Below are positions 20,502-30,679 of a stretch of 64,000 nt of DNA, in pieces (position 1 is the stretch's first letter; each line of letters begins with the position of its first letter). Origin of the DNA: Cylindrotheca closterium (lineage: Eukaryota; Bacillariophyta; Bacillariophyceae; Bacillariales; Bacillariaceae). The stretch lies in NCBI GenBank assembly GCA_933822405.4, contig CAKOGP040001803.1:310001-374000 (forward strand). The letters run 5' to 3'. A program made the translations under genes and the position numbers. A model generated the notes under the pieces. That model was given only the letters and a program-made list of their open reading frames with translations. It was not told where the DNA came from and ran no database searches.

Positions 20502-22637
20502 ATGAACGGACCTTGGAAGGAAGAAGACTCGGCATTTGTGGATTCCTTTTTCCTACCGGGAGGGATTCTAGATCCTGAAGATGAAGAAGAAATCGGTATT
20601 CTGTCTACACTTCCGACTGGTCAGCCCATTCCCAGCAACCCGTGGGGAAACGAGAAGGCTCCGAGCACGCCCTCCTCAGCTGCCTCTTACCTCCATGCTG
20701 TGAAGCAAATTGAAATAGAATCAGCAGCATCCCCAAATATGTTTGGAGAGCGAACCGTGGGAGAAGCAGAAGTGCGGATGAACAGTCCGCTGCGTAGCAT
20801 AGTACGACCACCACCTGGTTATGATGGCTACGTTAATGGACTTGCACCAAATTCTCAACATTTCCCGAATAACGTTTCTCGCATGGGATCAAATCATTCA
20901 AATGTACTTCCAACAAGCCACATGAACCAAGCGTCACCAGTTCATTGCGATGGGTTATCTCATCTCCAGAACGGTTTTTTGATCAATATGAATCGAACCT
21001 GCAGTCCAAATCAATCGAACATGAGGTATCAGCTTTCTCAGCAGGGGTCCATACCAGCAGGGCAGCACCTACCTCCAGTCGATTCATACTCAACGAGGGG
21101 GTCCTCACTGTCTGTTCCTTCGCTTGCGATTGAAGTAAATCCGAAACAACGAAATGTTCAGTGTGTACAATCTGACCAATCTACATCTGCAACACTAAAG
21201 AGCAACGAGGAAGCTTCCACCTCGAAGCAAAATGTACAAAATCCTAGAATAGAGACTTCAGTGCAGGAAATAAGGTTGAAGCTGGAAAATGAAGGATCAA
21301 AGGAAGAGGTTCCGGAGAGGAATTCCATCACGTCGACCACTGTCGATACTGGAGATTCTATAGATGCTTCGTCTCATATGATTCCTTCTTGTGATAGCAA
21401 AGATGAGGTTTCAGAACATGCTCCGCAACATATTGTTTCTGGAGTATTGTCACATGAGCAAAATTCTGTCGGCGAATATTCAGAGTCACAAAGTACCATC
21501 GATGATCATTCAACGAAAGATACTGCTGTTCTCAATAAATCTTCGTCTCTACTAGAAATTGATGACGAAATGTCTAATGTGGATGGCAAAACGGAAGGTC
21601 GAAGGCATTCAGCTGCAACTTGCCTAGGGCACCATACATCCAAAGTAGCACAAGGTGCGGCTACCTCTTCCAGCTCCAATGTGACTCAGTCTCCACAAAT
21701 TCGGTACTCGATGTCGTTGCTGCAAGGAATACTCAGGCCATTCTCACTCGTGTTTCGAATGGTAACACTGCTCCTACTGGATTTGCCCCGGACGGGGGCA
21801 AATACAATTGCTTCCTTTTTTGCCACAGTCTACTACTGGATCCTCTCAACTGCAAGAAGGGTTCGTGTTGAAGTTGTCCCTGTCACGAAAATAATTGCTC
21901 ATTCTATCAGTGATAATGCAAAGCGATCGGGTGCAAGTGCGAAAGGGGGTGCTCTTCTTTTGGTCCGGAATCTTTCATTGGTTCCTTCTTTTGTCCGTAT
22001 GATGACAAAGGCTTCAATGGTTCAGGTTATGGAAGAGCCGAGCTCTGGCTTCTGCTATCTTGTCCTCTACTTGCTACCGAGTTGGTGCAATAGCCTAGCA
22101 GAGAATTTTGACGTGCCTCACTGGTCAGCGCATTTCATTATAACCATCGCGGTCTACTTGGTTTCTCACCCCGTGAAACCGGGAATTCTCCACCGTGGGG
22201 AGTTCCCCCTTGCGGAAGTTATAGAGGCCTTGTTTAGAAACGGAAATCACTGTGACCAAGCATTTATTGACAAAGACGAACGGCGTGCCGCTGCACGGAA
22301 ACGCAACGAGCGCATTTGCAGCAAGTGTTTGAGGGTACTGCGGTATTGTTTGCCCATTTTCTGTCTAATTGATGGGTTTTCATATGACGGTGCAACCATG
22401 ATTGGAGATTCCGGGGCTAGCAGACTAACGACTGCCTTCATGATGTCACTCGTACGCAGGAATCTGGCGTTTTCTCCCATTGGCTGGGTCAGCTGGGCTA
22501 TCCAAGTTCTTGTGGCAACCTACCTTGATGTCTGGGTGTTGCGAGACACTATGGTTTTGCTTCTTGGCTTGTCTTCCTTCAGACTGATACGCTACTTTGA
22601 CCAAAAGCGATTGAAAAAAAAGAGGAAGAGGCGTTGA
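20502..22637 (+). CDS. Multi-pass membrane protein with a long disordered N-terminus, unknown function
   Basis: 711 residues in one exon. Residues 1-~395 are Ser/Asn/Gln/Glu-rich and low in hydrophobics, hence probably disordered and cytosolic. From about residue 400 hydrophobic segments appear: FSLVFRMVTLLLLDL, NTIASFFATVYYWILS, GFCYLVLYLLPSWCNSL, WSAHFIITIAVYLVS, VLRYCLPIFCLIDGF and WVSWAIQVLVATYLDVWVL/MVLLLGLSSF, giving five or six membrane spans. A basic stretch (DERRAAARKRNERICSKC) lies between spans 4 and 5, and the tail is KKKRKRR, which could serve as an ER-retention or basic anchor signal. I recognise no family. There is no signal peptide or plastid motif, so an internal-membrane location such as the ER is likely. 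Confidence 0.75.
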   Translation: MNGPWKEEDSAFVDSFFLPGGILDPEDEEEIGILSTLPTGQPIPSNPWGNEKAPSTPSSAASYLHAVKQIEIESAASPNMFGERTVGEAEVRMNSPLRSIVRPPPGYDGYVNGLAPNSQHFPNNVSRMGSNHSNVLPTSHMNQASPVHCDGLSHLQNGFLINMNRTCSPNQSNMRYQLSQQGSIPAGQHLPPVDSYSTRGSSLSVPSLAIEVNPKQRNVQCVQSDQSTSATLKSNEEASTSKQNVQNPRIETSVQEIRLKLENEGSKEEVPERNSITSTTVDTGDSIDASSHMIPSCDSKDEVSEHAPQHIVSGVLSHEQNSVGEYSESQSTIDDHSTKDTAVLNKSSSLLEIDDEMSNVDGKTEGRRHSAATCLGHHTSKVAQGAATSSSSNVTQSPQIRYSMSLLQGILRPFSLVFRMVTLLLLDLPRTGANTIASFFATVYYWILSTARRVRVEVVPVTKIIAHSISDNAKRSGASAKGGALLLVRNLSLVPSFVRMMTKASMVQVMEEPSSGFCYLVLYLLPSWCNSLAENFDVPHWSAHFIITIAVYLVSHPVKPGILHRGEFPLAEVIEALFRNGNHCDQAFIDKDERRAAARKRNERICSKCLRVLRYCLPIFCLIDGFSYDGATMIGDSGASRLTTAFMMSLVRRNLAFSPIGWVSWAIQVLVATYLDVWVLRDTMVLLLGLSSFRLIRYFDQKRLKKKRKRR

Positions 22638-22816
22638 ACTGTAGAACAGAATTTTGCTATTTACTTTTTCAAAAACAAGCAGCACATTCACCATTTGTTG
22701 ATATTTGAAGTTCGCATCTTTGTACGTAGAACTTCGTATGGTACAGTACCAATACAAAGTATCTTTCCAGGATTGGAGGCAGATGGCAAACGCCTTGTTC
22801 CCACAAAGCGTCGACA

Positions 22817-23988
22817 ATGAAGGAAATCGACGGAGACAAGATCTTGACCTACACAGTTTCGATCGCATTAGCGGTCGTTACTGGCGTGTTTGTTAACAAA
22901 ATCCCGAGAACGCGCGGAAAGAACCCTATTTTTCATGCTATTTTTGTGGCTGCTTCAATTGCGATCCTCATTTTCTTGCCTGAAGAAATCCAAGAAACTG
23001 TATTCTCCCCCGGCGGTGTAGGTAAGGCAAATATGACTTGACGTTAGTGTAGAAGCACCAAGGAATCATCACTGACATGCTTTGCTTGATCTCTGTGTTC
23101 CAGTTGTGGTTGGAACTATATTGCCAGTCTATGTTTCCATTGTTGCCATCCTCACCCCAGGTGAAGCGGACGATAGTACATGGCTAAACTTTTGGGTTGT
23201 TTCGGGCACTCTATCTTACCTGACTGAGTTCATTGACGATATCAAACATCACATGCCAAATGGAGGCGAGCATTGGTAAGATGCCATTTCTTTTCTCGAT
23301 CGAATTGTCAGCGTCCGCTTATTTCTCTTTTTTTTTCCCCTTTGAATATTCTCACACGAACAGGTACGAGTTCGAGTTCTTCTTGACGCTTTGGATGATA
23401 TTGCCATTTACCGACGGGTCAACTTTATTTTACGACAAGATCACCGAACGATTCATTCGTCCCTATGCCTTGAAGGTGAAAACATACGCGGAAGGATGGA
23501 TTGGCTTCCTGATGCTCGCCGTGAACAGTTCCTACCTTTGGTTTGCGTGGTTCATCTTCATGTCATTTCCCGAAGAGCAGCGCCGGTTCTTTGTAATTGC
23601 GATGGGTACAGTCTACCCCGTTGCTGCATCTATCATTGCCTTGACAACAAAGGAAGACGGAAAGGATGATAGCTTTTGGTTGACATATTGGGCGTGCTTT
23701 AGTTTACTTTTTTTGGCAATGGACTACCTCGAAAATTTCATTGGTCATATTCGTGGATTCTACTCCATCTGCATGGTTGCAACCATATATCTATTTCTTC
23801 CAGCGTTCGATGGGGCCAATGTGGTCTTCCGCCGCATTCTTGTCCCGCTTTCTGGGCAGTACGAAAATATGCTGTTACATGATGCCTACCTTGTTCGCAA
23901 GGATATGGAAAAGAAAATCCCAAATAAGTACCATGAACGAGTCTTCCAGAGGGCTGCGGGTGTTTTTACAAACCAAAAGAAAGAGTAA
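22817..23988 (+). CDS. HVA22/REEP (TB2/DP1) family protein with two domain copies
   Basis: Three exons (22817-23021, 23104-23275, 23364-23988), introns 82 and 88 bp, 333 residues. TB2/DP1-HVA22 proteins insert hairpins into the ER membrane and shape tubules. Here the unit appears twice. Copy one (residues about 68-175) has ILPVYVSIVAILTPGEADDSTWLNFWVVSG, then HWYEFEFFLTLWMILPFTDGSTLFYDKITERFIRPY. Copy two (about 195-290) has AMGTVYPVAASIIALTTKEDGKDDSFWLTYWACFS, then GFYSICMVATIYLFLPAFDGANVVFRRILVPL. The matching D-S-W-L-W and G-Y/N-V/L patterns show internal duplication. An extra N-terminal membrane span is encoded by exon 1. Both junctions complete family residues (HWYEFEFF). The second unit's longer arm ends in a charged tail, likely cytosolic. 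Confidence 0.88.
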
Positions 23989-24338
23989 CTAAATCTACTA
24001 TTGGGGGACCTGTCACTGTTCAGGGCCCATCAACCGTACAATCTCAATCGAAAGGGAGACCTGATGATCAGTGATAGTGCATGGCATCTGTTTGCTTTTT
24101 TCATCACCTGTATCTGTTTGCTTTTTTGAACATCATACAGACCTATTTGTACTAACAGGTAGGTTAACTATTTTGCCCCACATAATACGATAAAATAGGT
24201 GTACAGTATAATTCCAGTAATTTAGCAGTCTCACTTTCCCCTCTTGTTTTCCCCTGCTACGTGCACCTTTGCCCCCCCCCCCCCTGACAATTTGCCGCCA
24301 ACACACCAAAGACAATAGCAATCTCGAAAGCGACAACA
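23989..24338. other. Spacer with a 13-base poly-C tract
   Basis: 350 bp between two genes on the same strand. A run of 13 C lies at 24272-24284, about 55 bp before the RAD9 start codon, so it is in the promoter or 5' UTR. Two copies of CTGTTTGCTTTTTT near 24090-24125 form a short direct repeat. No gene is seen. Confidence 0.5.
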
Positions 24339-25319
24339 ATGGACTGTATCATCGTAGGCTACGCAGTGAAGCCATTCATAGCAGCGCTTGCCTGTTTGAC
24401 TCGTATTGGGAAGGAGATCACAATTGATTTCGACCCCATGGATGGTTTATCCTTGCGATCATTGAATGATTCAAAATCGATCTTCTCCTCCTTTCATTTT
24501 GAACCTTCGTATTTCCAAAAGTGCTCTACTCCGCCTTTTGCAAGTAGAAAACGGCGTAAATCGCAGAATGACAATGAAGATCATTGGACTGTACGAATTT
24601 CGATCAAGGCACTGGCACCCTTAGTCCGACCTAGGAAGGATGTCCTAAGTTTGCAACTTGTCACTGTGGGTGACTTGCTATCCTTTGAATTCCAAATGCA
24701 GCGAGCGTCGGGGGTGATTGTGGACATTATCCATCGAGTAGGATATGCTCCAGCACAAAGTGTAGCAGCAGTAGCGGCCACAGATGGGGCATCGGAAATT
24801 GTGGCACCACCACAACTATTGCTGACAATGCTGGAGCCGTTGAAACGTGCGAATGAAATTGCGCTCTTGGTAAATGATACCCACAATCTCGTTTCGGGCG
24901 TTACTTTTTCGCACGATGATATTGCGAAGGAAGCATCTTCGAATTTGGCAAAGCGTCAGCTACTCAAGACCGAAACTAGTATTCGCTACGATGAATTCAT
25001 AGAGGTGGAGTACATGTCGCACCCTGACGACTCGGTAAAGAATGACCCCGTTCCTCCGCCAAACGACCTCAAGGAACAGGTAGTTCTGGTATTTACGCTC
25101 AAGGAATTCAAGTCAGTGTTGCAATTCTGCTCACAGGGTTCAGATGCCTCCTTGCCAGTGTCGATTTCTTTTTATTGGGGAGGGAAGCCCATTGTCGTGA
25201 AGACAACTGGAGAGCACTTTTCAGCACAGCTCATTATGGCCACCTTAGATCATAAAATGATGGCAGTGATGAAGACATCATCGATCAATGGACCACTTTC
25301 AGCATCCAAAAACCAATAG
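24339..25319 (+). CDS. RAD9: Checkpoint clamp subunit RAD9
   Basis: 326 residues, single exon. The N-terminus (MDCIIVGYAVKPFIAALACLTRIGKE, then GLSLRSLNDSKSIFSSFHFEPSYFQ) follows the RAD9 pattern of the PCNA-like fold closely. The remaining strands (VRISIKALAPLVR, TVGDLLSFEFQMQRASGVIVDIIHRV, EQVVLVFTLKEFKSVLQFC, VSISFYWGGKPIVV) complete the second half. RAD9 forms the ring-shaped 9-1-1 clamp with HUS1 and RAD1, loaded at DNA lesions by RAD17-RFC to activate checkpoint kinase signalling. The long phosphorylated tail of animal RAD9 is almost absent (about 25 residues after the fold), as in some protists. The RAD17 gene is also in this window, about 28 kb away. Confidence 0.9.
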   Translation: MDCIIVGYAVKPFIAALACLTRIGKEITIDFDPMDGLSLRSLNDSKSIFSSFHFEPSYFQKCSTPPFASRKRRKSQNDNEDHWTVRISIKALAPLVRPRKDVLSLQLVTVGDLLSFEFQMQRASGVIVDIIHRVGYAPAQSVAAVAATDGASEIVAPPQLLLTMLEPLKRANEIALLVNDTHNLVSGVTFSHDDIAKEASSNLAKRQLLKTETSIRYDEFIEVEYMSHPDDSVKNDPVPPPNDLKEQVVLVFTLKEFKSVLQFCSQGSDASLPVSISFYWGGKPIVVKTTGEHFSAQLIMATLDHKMMAVMKTSSINGPLSASKNQ

Positions 25320-25747
25320 AAAAAGGAAAGAAACGATGTTTACTGTATTTACTACTTTATTTCACATTTTGACCCTCCTCCTGAAGCTACTATGTGTCCT
25401 GCTCGCATTTTCCAGAAGAAAGTAGGACTTGTTTGCCATCCATCTCATCCACAACACTGTAACGTAACCATGTTCAGTGCTTAAACGGAGAAGATGAGTT
25501 CTAGCTTGACTATTGATGAATAGGTACGTGTACTACTGTACCGGTACAGTAGCATACAGTAACGAGGGAATTTTCCAGGAAGGTCCAAGGTGAAAGGGCC
25601 TAAGTTATGCCGATATATAGTCTGGCCTCCTCCCGGAATCCATACCAGAAGCCAAGGCGGTGGGAGGTGGTCACATTGAAAACACAAGAGCCCTCCGAGA
25701 GCCAAAAGCCATCGTTGGAAGTATATCACAGAGAGAAAATAGCGAAA
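25320..25747. other. Spacer between RAD9 and prefoldin 3
   Basis: 428 bp on one strand's gene-to-gene interval. It holds a perfect 20-bp palindrome (listed separately) and otherwise AT-rich RAD9 3' UTR sequence. An upstream ATG in frame with prefoldin 3 exists at 25607 (adding 47 residues without domain character); I treat it as 5' UTR. Confidence 0.4.
25533..25552. promoter_or_regulatory. Perfect 20-bp palindrome centred on ACCGGT
   Basis: CTACTGTACCGGTACAGTAG reads the same on both strands over all 20 bases. It lies 196 bp before the prefoldin 3 start codon and is the longest of a family of TACCGGTA palindromes in spacers of this window. A dimeric DNA-binding protein site is possible; the role is unknown. 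Confidence 0.7.
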
Positions 25748-26479
25748 ATGGCCGAAGAAACAGCAATGACAGATGCTGCGACGACTCCAGTGGAAGATAT
25801 GAGTTTATTGTCCATCACTGACGGAGAGAATGCCCGTGGGATTCCTTTTGTAAAGTTCATTGATGATGTTGACAGCTTTGCCAATTCCTTTACTCCACCA
25901 GCCAGCGCTGAATTGATTATCGGTGCTTATTCTGAGTTGCATTCTAAATTCAAGACTTTTGAGACTACATTGACGCAAAAACGTGAGTATAGGTGGCGCG
26001 AATACCCCAATCCATTTACATGTTATCATCATATGATGGGAAACGATGTCGCCTTTGACAAAAGAGACACACTAAACCAATTGTAAATTTCACCTGCAGA
26101 ACACAACTATAAGCAAAAGATTCCAGATATCGAAAAGTCACTGTCGTTGATAAAGAATCTCGTCAAGAAAAAGGAGGAGAACGAATCAGCAATCACACGG
26201 TACAACTTGGCGGACAGCATATACGGCAAAGCAGAAATAGATTGCTCAGCGGGAATCGTAAACCTTTGGTTGGGAGCGAATGTCATGTTGGAGTATACCT
26301 ATGAAGAAGCCATTGCTTTCTTGTCACAAAACGAGGAGTCAGCACGAAGGGAGTTTCAAACTGTGAAAGAAGATCTGGCTTTTGTTCGGGACCAAATTGT
26401 GACCTCGGAAGTCAGTATGACACGAATTTTTAATTGGGATGTAAGAAAGCGACGTGCAGAAGGAGAAGGAACAAAGTAA
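25748..26479 (+). CDS. PFDN3: Prefoldin subunit 3 (VBP1)
   Basis: Two exons (25748-25982 and 26100-26479), 117-bp intron, 204 residues. The family start RGIPFVKFIDDVDSF is present, then a long helix (ELHSKFKTFETTLTQKQHNYKQKIPDIEKSLSLIKNLVKKKEE), the two beta-hairpin strands around YNLADSIYGKAEID, and SAGIVNLWLGANVMLEYTYEEAIAFLSQN leading into the C-terminal coiled coil. Prefoldin is a six-armed chaperone that carries nascent actin and tubulin to the chaperonin CCT. The ATG at 25748 (AAAATGG) was preferred to one 47 codons upstream because the extra residues do not resemble the family. Confidence 0.93.
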
Positions 26480-26933
26480 TGTAGTGACAATTGTGGATTT
26501 CAGCGAGGTTTTCAAGCGCCAAACAGTTGCGTGTTGCCTCCTTCGTAAAGAACGTTCGATCACTAGCTAATATCCGCGTTTGAAACAAGAGATCTGAGCG
26601 TTTTAACCTTGCGTTGTGGATTGGTCGGGTTTAGAAGTCGTTGTTGTGTACTTTCCGCGCCCGTATCGTACTGTACCGGTAGGTGTCTGAAAGGCCAAAG
26701 TCAGAAGTCAAAAGGTACAAGAGTAGCTTCTCCTGAGTCTGCCCGTCTATCGTTTGTTTATCAAAGATCATTTTTTCAAGTTTGAAATTGAAGCACAAAT
26801 CAAAACTCGTCGGTTCCAAGTTGAAATTGATGAACAAAAGTCGGGTGAAGAATCATCTTTGCTCGTCTTCTTGGTATCACAAAATCTACGATATACATTT
26901 GTGTCCGAGTACGCGTCTCTAGTGCTGTGAAAC
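26480..26933. other. Spacer between prefoldin 3 and the GT14 gene
   Basis: 454 bp. It contains a TACCGGTA palindrome at 26674-26681 within GTACTGTACCGGTA, sharing ACTGTACCGGTA with the 20-bp palindrome about 1.1 kb upstream. Short frames here have no protein character. Confidence 0.45.
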
Positions 26934-29504
26934 ATGATGAGAACTACGATATGGGCCGTCATTGGTTGGATTGTTCTCGTGAACTGTTTTCTCCTAGTGA
27001 TTGCAAATGCTCCTCCCGGCCAGAGCGATGACCCAAATGATCCCCGAAATCGATGGAAGACATTTGTGGACTTCTCTGGTGTCGATGTGAGTGGTGATCC
27101 GGCCGAGGCGGCCAGAAAGACTGTTGACTTTTATAACTCCGACTTGATGAGCCGGATTGAGAAACTGTACGAGAAAACGAGCACAACAGAATGCCGTTCC
27201 TTGATAGGAGAACATTTCGGATACTATCTCAAAGCATTTGCAAATGAGAAACCATTGCCTTTCAGCGACAAGACATTCAAAAATACATGTGAGGAAGAAG
27301 ATGAATACGACTTTGACAATCTCCCACCAGGCGTACACATGGGAATGATCCAGAATCGGACGTATCAGCCTCCCAGAAACGAGACTAAATACCTGGAACC
27401 CTCTGAGATTGTGCTCTGTTATGGTATCCTGGCGCATGATAGTCCATCGGCTACGATAAGAATCATCGAAGCTGTTGATGAACCAACTACTCAATTCATT
27501 GTTCATGTCGATGCCAAATATGAAGAAACACACCAAGTCCTCAAGGAATATGCTTCCCAGCGATCAAGAGTCACTGTACTCGATCATCCCCATCGCGTTC
27601 GAGTCAATTGGGGTGGATTCTCTATGGTAAACGCGACGCTTCAGATGATATATCACGCTGATCAGATCGAGTTTACTCATTTTGTTCACATGGCTGCTAC
27701 TGCCTATCCAATTGCCTCCAAGTAAGTGTAAGCGTGACTCAATATGTGCATATGAACCTGTGCTCATCTTTAAAACTTTGCTTCTAGTCGACGGATCAGA
27801 AATACTCTTGCTGACTTCCCTGCAGATGCTAATTTTATGCACGTTGTGCTGAAACCGACGAGTCCAGCCCTTCCGATTTGGAACTACTATGTTGAATGCG
27901 ACGATAGACTCCATCGAATCTTTGAACTTCCTCCTCTACGGAAGCAAGTACATGGAGTTGACATTTTTACCTCGAGTCAGTGGTTTATCATCAGTAAAGA
28001 GTATGCCAACTTCTTGGCACATCCCGAACCCGGGAGCTTCCTGCAAGAGTACATGGACTACATGAAACATGCCGTTGTCGCTGATGAACACTTCTTCGGA
28101 ACGGTACTTAGGAACACGCACTTTTGCGGCAAACATCACAACTGGAACTTTCTCCACTTACAATTTGATCAGTGGGAGAATGAAAGAGACTTGAACATGA
28201 GAGACGAACGAAAGTGTATCATGCCAGACCCAAATCACTGCGGACGATCGCCGACGACTATGGAAATGGACTATTTAGATATTTTGGAGTTGAGTGGAGA
28301 CCTGTTTGCTCGAAAGTTTGACGACGAAGTTGACCCAACGATAAAGGACGTCATTGACAGAATACGCGCCAAGGAAGAAAAGGAGCTCATTAAATTCAAT
28401 ATCACAAAACCGCAAGCACCGGCCTTGCACAATCCTTTGGCTTTGGATGGGCACGGAGTCTTATTTGTTGCGAAGGAGACCATCAGCAGCGAAAATCCGT
28501 TATGCATGGGACTTGGTGAAGAAAGAAACAAAGTCCGTTTGGTTCCATGCTTTTATGAGGATGTGCCTCCGACGCTTGCATCCAATTGGGAGACGGGAGC
28601 TGTGATTTTGGATGAAACGGTTCCGCACAACCGATGGGAAATTGGACCTTGTAGTTCCGACGGGGATCTGAGGAAACTGTGAGTATGGTGGAGTGTCGAT
28701 GTTTGGCATTGTCTTTTCATCGTGGACTCAATTTCAGTTCTGTTCCATTACAGATACTCTGGAGATGTGGAGGTTATACCAGGGCAATATAATCCAACAG
28801 GTCCAAGATGTAATCTAAAGGTGATGGATGGACTTCGAGTTGGGAGATGCCTAGATGGTGAATCATTTGACCCGCAGCCAGGTGGGCCAGTGCATGTTTT
28901 TCCTTGCCATAATCGTTGGCACCAGTACATTTCCTTTGGAGACGGCACACATGCTCCAACCGGAGCACTACATACCAATGTTCCGGAACACACTCGCAAG
29001 CGTATTGCGGAAACAGGACGAGAGCAAGAAGCGTATATGTGTCTAGGTCTGGAGGGTCGCGGTGAAGATGAAGAAGACTGGCTTGGAAAACGGAAAGAAA
29101 TGATGGAAAAGATGTTGCAAAGGGAGTTAGAGCAAATGGAGCAAGATAGTGACGATAGTGAAGACGAAGAGGGATCACTTGTTGACCAGAAAGAGGATGG
29201 TGAAGAGGATGCTACTGAGACAGATGCTGCAACGGAGGAGGAAGGTCCACTTGACATATGGCACTGGGAATACGAACAACTTCACGCTATCAAGTGCTCT
29301 AATAAAGAAGCTGTCATTGAATGGGTCCTTGTCCCATTCATTGAAGAAGACGATAGTACGACTGTGTATGAAGACGAAGATGGGTCTGCCGATTCTGGTG
29401 ATGAAGATGGACCTGAGGAAATGGAATGGCCCGATCCAACAGAAGACTCTGATGTCGACACAAAAACAGACAAAAAGCACGAAAACAAAGAAGAAGAATT
29501 GTAA
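26934..29504 (+). CDS. GT14-type (core-2/xylosyltransferase-like) glycosyltransferase with acidic C-terminal domain
   Basis: Three exons (26934-27721, 27788-28678, 28754-29504), introns 66 and 75 bp, 809 residues. The N-terminus is a signal sequence or Golgi anchor (WAVIGWIVLVNCFLLVIANA). The catalytic domain (about 155-430) has LCYGILAHDSPSATIRIIEAV, FIVHVDAKYEETHQVL, RVRVNWGGFSMVNATLQMI, FTHFVHMAATAYPI and SSQWFIISKEYANFL ... VVADEHFFGTVLRNTHFCGKHHNWNFLH, matching GT14 enzymes (core-2 N-acetylglucosaminyltransferase, peptide O-xylosyltransferase). A second part (about 500-700) with Cys/Trp repeats (VRLVPCF, VHVFPCHNRWHQYISFGDG, MCLGLEG) looks like a ricin-type lectin trefoil. A very acidic insert and tail follow, ending KEEEL, faintly like an ER-retention tetrapeptide. 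The donor sugar is not known. Confidence 0.85.
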
Positions 29505-29578
29505 ACTGTAAACTGTAACCATAGTGAACAAATTTTTAGAACTATAACTAATTGATTGATTCATACGGATATTCGAAT

Positions 29579-30475
29579 TTATTCCTCCAATTCTCCACAA
29601 TCTTGGACGACTACCTTCTTGCTAGTCTTTCCAGACTGGCTTCCAACTGCCTCGACAGCATCTACAACATCCAATCCCTCAACGACCGAGCCAAAGACCA
29701 CGTGCTATGCAAGCAGCAATATGATGAGACAATGACTTCACGCAAAGAAATTCATGTCGTCCTGATGCTTACCTTTCCATCCAACCAAGCAGTTTCAGCG
29801 GTACAAAGGAAGACTATGATCGACGGATGGAAAGCGTCAGCAGCAAGAAGCACCTAAAGCCGAATAAAGTACACAATATCATCCGGACTTACATTGACTG
29901 CCATTGGTCCCAGGTCCAGCGTTGGCCATACTCAAGATCCCTTTTCCAGTGTGCTTCAACTTGAAATTTTCATCGGCAAACTTTTCTCCATATATCGACT
30001 CTCCTACGAAAATAAAAATCCATTACTGGCTGAGCAACACGCCGAAAGAAATCAAAAGCCCAAGAAAATACCATGTTTATACCATGCTTACCTCCAGTGC
30101 CATTTCCTCTTGTGAAGTCACCTCCCTGATGGATTGAAAGATTCATCAAAGTTAGCTTTGTTGTTCCTCACACTTTCAAGAATTCTATTAGAAAAATTTA
30201 AACCCCCTTTTACTTACTTGACACATAAATCCCGGGATGACACGATGGAAAGAAGATCCCTTAAAATGGAGTGGCTTTCCCGATCGTCCCTTGCCCTTTT
30301 CCCCTGTGCACAACGCCCGAAAGTTCTCGGCGGTCTTCGGGACGACATCTCCTCGGAGTTCCATGATAATGCGACCAGCAGGCTTTCCTCCAATCGTAAT
30401 ATCGAAAAATACTTTTGTTTTGCGACCGCCTGCTCCAGAGCTAGCACCCGCTTCAGAACTTGATCCGCAACCCAT
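29579..30475 (-). CDS. Cyclophilin peptidyl-prolyl isomerase with N-terminal acylation signal
   Basis: Five exons (30475-30218, 30125-30092, 30003-29893, 29813-29773, 29704-29579), introns 92, 88, 79, 68 bp, 189 residues. Exons of 34 and 41 bp make it easy to miss. The cyclophilin fold is complete: [86 protein letters not shown], then the Trp of the cyclosporin site in AWLDGKHVVFG. Catalytic Arg (FHR), Phe and His positions are all present. The unusual feature is the start [10 protein letters not shown]: Gly2 and Cys3 form a consensus for myristoylation plus palmitoylation, followed by a flexible Gly/Ser linker. A membrane-tethered cyclophilin is thus predicted. The in-frame ATG 26 codons upstream would hide this; it lies in a separate basic run and is judged 5' UTR. 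Confidence 0.93.
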
Positions 30476-30679
30476 CTTGAATTTTTGTTGCAGTTGCACT
30501 TTTTGTGATGTCCTCTTCGTTTGTTTTCTTACCCTGTGACTCGAGTGAGTCATTACTATTAAACACTATACAAGTACTATTTCAAAGCACTACGGAAGTA
30601 CCTGTGCCCATTCTCCATTCTTCATCGCATTTCTGCCACCGACAGCCACCACAGCAGCATTATCACAAGCAGGAACACC

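Noticed and set aside
25607..25747. An upstream start for prefoldin 3
   Set aside because: The added 47 residues have no family similarity and cross the likely 5' UTR; the ATG at 25748 matches the family length.
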